DNA of 64,000 nucleotides, taken from NCBI GenBank assembly GCA_013368325.1, contig JAACJK010000114.1, positions 434,001 through 498,000 on the forward strand, given 5' to 3'. Under the pieces are notes generated by a model. The model saw only the letters and a program-made list of their open reading frames with translations, ran no database searches and was not told where the DNA came from. Below, in pieces: positions 57,901 through 64,000 of the stretch. This DNA comes from Ephemerocybe angulata (Eukaryota > Basidiomycota > Agaricomycetes > Agaricales > Psathyrellaceae). The position numbers were made by a program, and so were the translations under genes. How positions within the stretch are numbered: the stretch's first letter is position 1; each line of letters opens with the position of its first letter.

Positions 57901-59737
57901 AAACGCTTTTAGCGGCAGCGAGCACATTCCCGTCAGCTTCAGGTATATCTTTCCGCAAGAGACCAATTGGAATTTCATCCAGGTCGTATGTATCCAAGGT
58001 GTCGTAGTCTATCGACAAGTCGGCGTAGTTTCTGTGGTTCAATTTGAGCCATTCTAGAGCTTCCTTCACCTTGTTACGCCTGACCAGCACCGGTGTTCTC
58101 TTTAAATCGTCGTCAGAAGGAGGTTCCATGCCGGTGTACAGAATAGACAACACCTCCGAAAGCTCTGGCTTGGACACGGGCAGACGTTCATAGATCTTCT
58201 TTGAAGGGTGTTCGAAAGAGATTACATTAGCGATCATTTTAGCGTGGCCTTTGGCGACACGAACGATAACCCGATTGTAACGTACTCGAGCTATTAATGC
58301 ACACTCGCCGAGGGTTAAGTCCTGAAGGCATTTCGGCACCTGTCCAAGCCATAATCGATTCGCCAGAGCCATTTTGGGACGGTGTCCCCGCTTGAGAGAG
58401 AGGTGACATGTCGCACAGATATCTTTGACGGTGGGATCGAGCACTGCCCCTTTCACCCCCAGAATGGATTCGCTCATTGACGTGCGTTCCATCCTAGTGC
58501 ATCCTAGCTCCTCGAGGAGGGTCATATCGTAGAGCGACTCGTCCAACGGCACGAGGTCCGCTCGTCTTGTCAGCTGGCCACAGACACAACACCCCGATTC
58601 GTCTATAATGGCAGGGGTCAGTTGACTGCAATAGCCTTTCATAGCGATCACGATGTCTTGCATCGTGGTCGGCCGAGGGGGATACGAGTCAGTGGGTATA
58701 TCGAAGGACGTTTCCCACTGCAAGGGAGAATCAGAGCTATCGATCCAGTCCGAACGAGTGGATTTCGGAAGTCTGGGGGCCGATATAGGTGTAAGAAGAT
58801 AGTGGAGGGACATACACTGAACACAGTGATGTTCTCGCAGCGCGTTGACACACATAGGCTTCTTCCATCTCGTGGGCATGCCTATTCCATGGTGTGCGCC
58901 CAGCGATCGTAATCCCTGTATACTAAGATGATCAGCAAGAATATGGAGAGGTATATTTTCTACCACACATTCCTGAGGGCCGTGCTCCAAGTTAGGCTCC
59001 CGGGCGACCTTCGAAATGTTGAAGGCAACAGTAGAAGTTCCAGCGTCGTCGGCTGTCAAATAATCACGGAGCTCATTGTGAGGCACAGCTTTGAAGCATT
59101 GGGCGAATTCGACTGATTCCACATCGAGGATGCTAGACAAACCGCCTGAAGCCGCAGCAGGGACAGGTTTCAGAATAGCGTACGAGACCTCGCATGTTTC
59201 TTCGCATACATGTTGGATCAGCTTTTTCTCCAGTAGACCACGTACATCTCGACTCGTCGCAGAGATCCCGGTGTGAATACCACACAAATCTCGAAGCTCG
59301 CGGACTCCCAGTTTGTCGCAAACGATGTCCATTGGCAGTTTGCAAACGACACCATCGCGATGAAGGTCAGAAGTAGGATCCACCTTATTCAAAGGTAAAT
59401 AATCCACGAGTACGTACTGACTATGCGTCCAGCGAATCGCTTCTCCGTTCGGTCCCGTAATTCCAGCCAATTGCTGTACAGGGATGCTTTGACTTCGGGC
59501 TCCTCCTCCCACAAGTGCACCCGGGCTCATTCTATCAAAGGCGAAGTGATTGGCGATGTCTAGCGAACATGATTGAACAATTGATGCCGCTACAGAGGCG
59601 GAGGACAAATCAAATGCCGTGGGTTTGTGCACGGAAGGTAATGAGGATACCGCAGTTGCATTCGCGGGGTGCATTGGCAGTGAAAGTCGAGAGACAGGAG
59701 AGACGAAATTTTCGACAGGTGGAACGAAAATTGGCAC
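51956..59737 (-). mobile_element. Helitron Rep/PIF1-like helicase ORF, 2593 aa, with USP-like C-terminal domain
   Basis: Single-exon protein of a rolling-circle transposon. In order: two SAP-like repeats, each ending in a Cys/His cluster (about residues 130-185 and 262-315; ...EHHCVQC); a DUF6570-like zinc region (CCVCGQ...ICATCHLSL, about 380-600); the Helitron_like_N/Rep domain with the HUH motif MTLHLHFLLW (about 920) and the two-tyrosine motif GYVTDYITKG (about 1155); an acidic linker (about 1570); the PIF1-type helicase with Walker A GGMGGTGKST (about 1730), Walker B VLIDEHS, GDFAQLPPV, TDYSSQGKT and YTCLSRGTS; then a C-terminal domain with WSCAYDVW (about 2322), CSTC and CDKC pairs, and GENHFISR (about 2519). 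It has no internal stop, so it was recently active or is maintained. Both termini remain unassigned. Confidence 0.92.
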
Positions 59738-59931
59738 CGGCCGGCCGGGATCACCGAGATCAAGCTATGTAATCAGCACGTGAGACTTCATCCAGCCTGG
59801 GCGCTTAGCTCTGCCCCAGCCGTGACAGTCAGCCATTGTTTCAGTTATAACCTATCTTTCACCGTCGTCTGTATTGTGCTTACCCATTTTCCATCCATGC
59901 CTCCCCGTTGAGTCTCTTCTCATTCTGTGTT
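59738..59931. other. Divergent intergenic between Helitron ORF and F-box/NTase-like gene 1
   Basis: Fewer than 200 bp must hold both 5' regions and probably the Helitron 5' end (TC). No unambiguous terminus was seen. Confidence 0.4.
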
Positions 59932-61000
59932 ATGGAAGCTAAACTGATTTCTTTTATAGGTACATACTTCGAGCAGATGCCCCATGATTTGCAGCGCGAG
60001 ACAACGAAGGACATGGACCTTCGAGACATCGCTGCCATTACATCCCTTGTGCCCGACCTGGCAAGGGACACTATCCATACCCGCCTGACGACTCTACTCG
60101 CGTCCCGAGACTTGGACGCGGAAGGCTTTTTGGAGAAGATGGCGGAGACGAACACGGTGCTTTCTGGATCGGGCGCCTTGGAAATTATCTTACCTGGAAC
60201 GTGTACCCCTGGCGACCTCGATTTTTACTGCCCTCGAGATGAAGGTCGAACATTATCATTTTACCTGGAGGCGAACGGCTTTAAGAAGTACGACTACGAG
60301 GGTACTTCCATCGAACGGCGACACAAAGAAGGAGAAGACGATCATGAGCACTACGATAATCGTAACGGAATAAAGTCCGTTATCCGTCTACGCCATGCTG
60401 CACATGAAGCGAAGGTCCATATTATTGAATCTGTCAGCCTGTCACCCCTCGTTCCCCTATTCTTTTTTCATTCTACGGTCGTGATGAATTTCGTCTCCGC
60501 CACGGCGGCCGTATGTTTCTACCCTGAACTTACTTTTCGGCACCAAGGTAAGTAATGGGCTTTACCTTCGACTGACCGATTCACCATTCCTTCTAGGCCT
60601 TTTAAACTTCCCTTGGTCAGGCGCCGACCTCAAGAATCGGACCGCAGTGCAGAAGTACAAAGCGCGGGGTTTCGAGATACTCGAATACTGCACCGAGCTA
60701 CATACTCACGCGGGGTTGCAGGGCATCGGCGACCCATACCCTCGAGAGTCTTGTAGCGCGATTAACCGGCGAACTGACGACGCCTTCGTATTGAAGGTTC
60801 CTCACATCGCTACCTATGCCAGTACCGTCGTCCGTCCCAGGGTGGCTTGGAGACTCGGTTATCGCACGTTTGAAGTGAAGCGAGCCGTGCATCGATTCGA
60901 CGCTGTGGTCACCGTCACCGCAGAACCCGCCCCCGTCCAGTATTCGAACACGAAAGAGACAGAGCACCTAATACATTTCCCCGGCTACGATCCCACTTGA
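59932..61000 (+). CDS. F-box-like / nucleotidyltransferase-fold-like protein 1
   Basis: Exons 59932-60547 and 60597-61000; total 1020 nt, 339 aa. The N-terminal region EQMPHDLQRETTKDMDLRDI is F-box-like. It is followed by TVLSGSGALEIILPGTCTPG then DLDFYCP, which resembles the nucleotidyltransferase signature (GS followed by DxD). Then come HIIESVSLSPLVPLFFFHST and VVMNFVSATAAVCFYPELT; exon 2 has a TAVQKYKARGFEI segment. The same architecture and an identical exon 2 length (404 nt) recur in the gene at 61738. Enzymatic activity is inferred only from the motif. An in-frame ATG at about 59975 (MPHDLQ) is an alternative start. Confidence 0.65.
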
Positions 61001-61043
61001 ATTCTACATGAATTGTACTTTTTTTATTTACGTCGTCTACATC

Positions 61044-61549
61044 TCAATCGACTTGATGCTTGTCCAATGTCTCCGTGTCACTTCCGGCCGTAGAATGGTC
61101 GTTATTTGAGTGCCTTAGAAACACAGCCAGTTCAGACTGGGCATTGATCCTCCATAGACGTTCCAGATCACAGGAGGTCAACGAGACTCCACCAGCGCTG
61201 GATAAGTAAGAGGATGTCAACCCACGATTTTCCGATTATTCGTAAGTACGCGCCTTGTGAGATGTGCGGAGAGCTCTTCCCTGAGCGTCCCGGTTAGACA
61301 ACCCGATAGGGAATAAAGTGCTGCCTTTCATACTTACATTTCTTCCCGAATACGTTGAGTGATGCTTTCCAGAACTGTATCAGGATTGGTGTTTGCTTCT
61401 TGGCTGGTACTTGTGCGCTCCGACTGCACTACTTCTCGATTGGGAGAGATAGTGCGAGACGCCTGGTCGGCCAATGCGACCGAAGGGGCTGACTCCTGGG
61501 GCCTTTGTTCATCGAGAGCCTGCATCTGAGAGTTTGTGGTGTCGAGCAT
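61044..61549 (-). CDS. Small two-exon hypothetical protein
   Basis: Exons 61338-61549 and 61044-61197 (140-nt intron); total 366 nt, 121 aa. Exon 1 (MLDTTNSQMQALDEQRPQES...) is polar, Ser/Gln-rich and ends SITQRIREE. Exon 2 reads AGGVSLTSCDLERLWRINAQ and ends with an acidic tail (TAGSDTETLDKHQVD). An acceptor lies just upstream of the ATG, so a 5' UTR intron or an earlier coding exon is possible. No domain recognised. Its stop is 43 bp from the stop of the convergent gene 1. Confidence 0.5.
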
Positions 61550-61737
61550 ACACTGGAAAGAAGGTAATGGTGCTCAGTATAGTCACGACTAAGAGAGGTG
61601 GGGTACATGAAACCTGGTGGGTATAATGACGGAGTGCGACGTAGATGGAGTAGTGAGATTTCAATTGTCTGATATGTGCGTGTATAATACGAGACACAGC
61701 CCAGTCCCCACCATTCTTCCCTCTTCTGCGCAGAACT

Positions 61738-62786
61738 ATGGTCCCACCACCTTTTATTACTGGCTGGCTCAGGCTTCCCAACGAGCTGAAGGCCCACATT
61801 TTCGATTTCCTCCCACTAACAGCCGTGATTGCGTTCAGCAGCGTGGCTCCCACTTTCGGGATGTATGCCCTGAAGCGTCTACGGCATCGGCTCACTGTCC
61901 TTACTGAACGCTACAACCTCCCGCTCTACACACTCCTGCTAATCCTCGATCGGTCGAACGCGGTAATATCAGGCTCTGTAGCGTTGGAATTAGTCCACCC
62001 CACCGGACTCATTCCAAACAATTTGGATTTCTTTTGCCCGAATCAGGAGGCGGACGATCTGTGTTCGTTCTTAATGAGCAAACACTACGTCCCGGTACCC
62101 GATACACCCATCCTCCCTCTCATCATCGACGACGTGCCGGGTCACAATTGTATTGACAGTGTTCGCACCCTTCGCCACTCCGGGACAGGAGCTACCATCC
62201 ATGTTATCGTGTCTACGTCGGCTTCACCATTGGCGCCTATATTTTCAGCGCACTCTACCTTGGTGATGAACTTCATCTCTGCGAACGGGGTGTACAGCTG
62301 CTACCCCACTCTTACAGAGTCTTCTACCGGTACGGTTTTTGGCGTATTATGGTGTTCCTGGTCTAATCTCTCTCTTCCGCAGGGGTTCGAAATGTTACCG
62401 ACAAAATAGTCCCTGTTCAACCACGACGACTGCTAGATCAGGAGAAGTACTTGCGCCGTGGCTTTTCGTTAATTGATGGGTGTGGTCCACTTTCTGCAAC
62501 TGCTGTTCACGCCGCGCAGGAGACATGCATCCATCGGACGAGGTGCCTCATCGATCCCTTTACCGCCGTATTCCCGTTCGACATCTTCCGATTGTCGGCC
62601 TCATTCTGGCCCAAGACCGAGTGGCGATTGGGATGCCAATTGATGCTGGGTGAAGGCAATATCGTTACTGCGGAGACGTTAATTGAAGTATCTTGTGATG
62701 GAACGGATACTTGGATGCACGGTAATAATCTTGGGCGCGTCTCCCTCGCGGAACGCGCTATATTTAGTACCCTGACCCCATCGTAG
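61738..62786 (+). CDS. F-box-like / nucleotidyltransferase-fold-like protein 2
   Basis: Exons 61738-62329 and 62383-62786; total 996 nt, 331 aa. N-terminal F-box-like segment RLPNELKAHIFDFLPLTAVI, then AVISGSVALELVHPTGLIPN and NLDFFCP, matching the SGSxALE...DLDFYCP block of gene 1. The first acidic position is Asn (NLD instead of DLD). HVIVSTSASPLAPIFSAHST and LVMNFISANGVYSCYPTL align with the paralog. Exon 2 begins GVRNVTDKIVPVQPRRLLDQ. The ORF is intact. F-box proteins recruit substrates to SCF ubiquitin ligases; whether this N-terminus does so is not shown. Confidence 0.65.
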
Positions 62787-63057
62787 ATAGGTACTGTGAT
62801 AAATGTCTATTGTATTCAATGTCGGTGGTGTGAATGCTACTTCAAACTTGCAGTAACTGGAAAATGACGTCTCGCCGTAGTATCTGAGGATAGCACACAG
62901 GGGTTCCATCAACATTGTCCAATTAATCAGTAGTACGCTAAAGAAGACATGACGGCAGTGGTACTAAGACAAGGGGACATAGACGCGAAGGTGAAACGAG
63001 CGCAGATGGAAAATCGGAACGGAGTAGTGCAACACAAGCCTGAATGACGAGTCACAC
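62787..63057. other. Convergent intergenic, nothing recognised
   Basis: Short AT-rich spacer between two convergent stops. No supported feature. Confidence 0.5.
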
Positions 63058-63920
63058 TCAATCCTCAGGAGCTCCGATGAGGATAACCCATTGGATGTTG
63101 CACCCTAAGGTCCAGTAACCACTGTTAGCGCGGTAAACCGTCATAGTGTAACCAACCATCACGAAAGAACCCTGTGGGATCTCGCCCCCCGTGTAGAGCG
63201 GAAGGGATTTCGCCAAGTTCGGGAGTACGGCATGAAAGTCTAGTGACTTCATATTCCGAGCGTCGTAGACAGGCACTACGTCGAGAGGTCAGAATGCGGT
63301 GCGAAGGGCACTATACGGACGGAACTTACCAGTAGCGTCGTTCGCCAACGAAAAGTTATCCCCCGCGACGGTAGCGGATGCGCCTTGGTTACGATTTGCA
63401 AACATCTTTGACGGAGCACTGCGACCCTTACGACCAGCGGAGTCTGAGAAACAGTCAGTAAGGAATGAGGAGCGATGGAGAAAGGTAGCTCACCTCCCGG
63501 GCTAGTCGGGGGTCGGCTAGATTGAGGACGAGTTGAAAACTGCAGCGCATCTCTAGCCAGTTGCGCCTGGAGTTCCGGATATCCTGAGGTCGTGCGTATG
63601 AATCCTACGGTTCGCTCCCACTCTTGAGTATGGAAGATTACGGTAATGTACTTCTGGCGGATCCCGGTCTCACTTGGAGCGACAAGTTGCGAGCGCTCTA
63701 GCCAACCGCAGGACACTGCAACGAGGGGAACGGGGGGATTCGTGGCGCAATAGAAGTTGAAGCGTTGGTTGCTACCCGGGACAGTCCTCATGGCGACGTT
63801 GAGAGGGCATGTCCGAGCCGGATTGCGAATGGGGCCTTCGTCAGTGAAGGTGACACAATCGAAAGCAATACTGAACGATGGGTGAGCTAAGAGACCACGC
63901 GTGGAAAGAAATGAGGACAT
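63058..63920 (-). CDS. Hypothetical protein, three exons
   Basis: Exons 63494-63920, 63330-63443 and 63058-63275; total 759 nt, 252 aa if the start at 63920 (MSSFLSTRGLLAHPSFSIAF) is right. Visible stretches are RFNFYCATNPPVPLVAVSCG, QKYITVIFHTQEWERTVGFI, then GRKGRSAPSKMFANRN, and a C-terminus VPVYDARNMKSLDFHAVLPN with SFVMVGYTMTVYRANSGYW. No domain recognised. An open frame upstream (WMDAVGRGQINFSVWGEWLP) next to a GTATGT donor at about 63925 suggests an earlier exon, but its phase does not fit the acceptor I can see. The 5' end may therefore be wrong or extend beyond the window. Confidence 0.6.
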
Positions 63921-64000
63921 ACGCGGCGTTGAGGTGGGGGAGCCACTCTCCCCAGACAGAGAAGTTTATTTGTCCACGACCAACGGCGTCCATCCAAGGG

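Noticed and set aside
59740..59900. Helitron 5' terminus
   Set aside because: Several TC candidates exist, but none can be chosen without aligning other copies of the element.
1..64000. CRISPR arrays, rRNA genes, bacterial-type operons
   Set aside because: None seen; the gene structure is eukaryotic throughout.

Overview
The window looks like nuclear DNA of a mushroom-forming basidiomycete (Agaricomycetes). Evidence: genes broken by many 45-65 nt GT-AG introns, a cluster of FunK1-type fungal-specific protein kinases, a DUF6533-type membrane protein, MYND-finger proteins of the kind found in multicopy families in agarics, and a long Helitron ORF with a DUF6570-like region. Exon boundaries were placed by eye, from splice sites and from agreement between paralogs. 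For most genes the exon lengths sum to a multiple of three.

Layout. 1-2654: a membrane-anchored amidohydrolase (minus), running off the left edge. 3174-45956: an accessory block dominated by two interleaved families. Six FunK1 kinases lie at 5926-7952 (-), 15574-17570 (+), 26256-28251 (+), 30305-32326 (-), 33106-35110 (+, with a premature stop) and 37853-39843 (+). All share one four-exon plan and predict about 600-618 aa. MYND-finger genes lie at 3174-5502, 17904-20165 (pseudogene), 40892-43079 and 43411-45956 (split by a MITE), all minus, with relics near 8650 and 46400. Between them are two C2H2 zinc-finger genes in a segmental duplication (about 8.87-9.96 and 13.75-14.85 kb), a third C2H2 ORF, a proline-rich ORF, and four or five decayed copies of an unidentified multicopy ORF family (about 11.0, 22.0, 22.8-24.8, 35.6-36.9 and 40.1 kb).

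47.4-51 kb: a many-exon DUF6533-like membrane protein (+), a small single-TM protein (-) overlapping it tail to tail, and a truncated 5' fragment of an MCD4/PIG-N-type GPI ethanolamine phosphate transferase. 51956-59737: an intronless 2593-aa Helitron Rep-helicase ending in a USP-like cysteine-protease domain. 59.9-62.8 kb: two paralogous F-box/nucleotidyltransferase-like proteins (+) flanking a small two-exon hypothetical gene (-). 63.06-63.92 kb: a three-exon hypothetical protein (-).

The most interesting signals are: (i) a 16-bp palindromic element, GCGYYTAAWTAGMCGC, upstream of all six FunK1 kinases and shared between one divergent pair; (ii) a 391-bp TA-flanked MITE inside the second coding exon of a MYND gene, whose removal restores the frame; (iii) duplication of that same gene's promoter and first codons onto an unrelated small membrane-protein gene 3.6 kb away; and (iv) the USP-like tail of the Helitron protein. 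The kinases probably act in intracellular signalling and the MYND proteins in protein-protein interaction. Nothing in the sequence proves that the two families work together.
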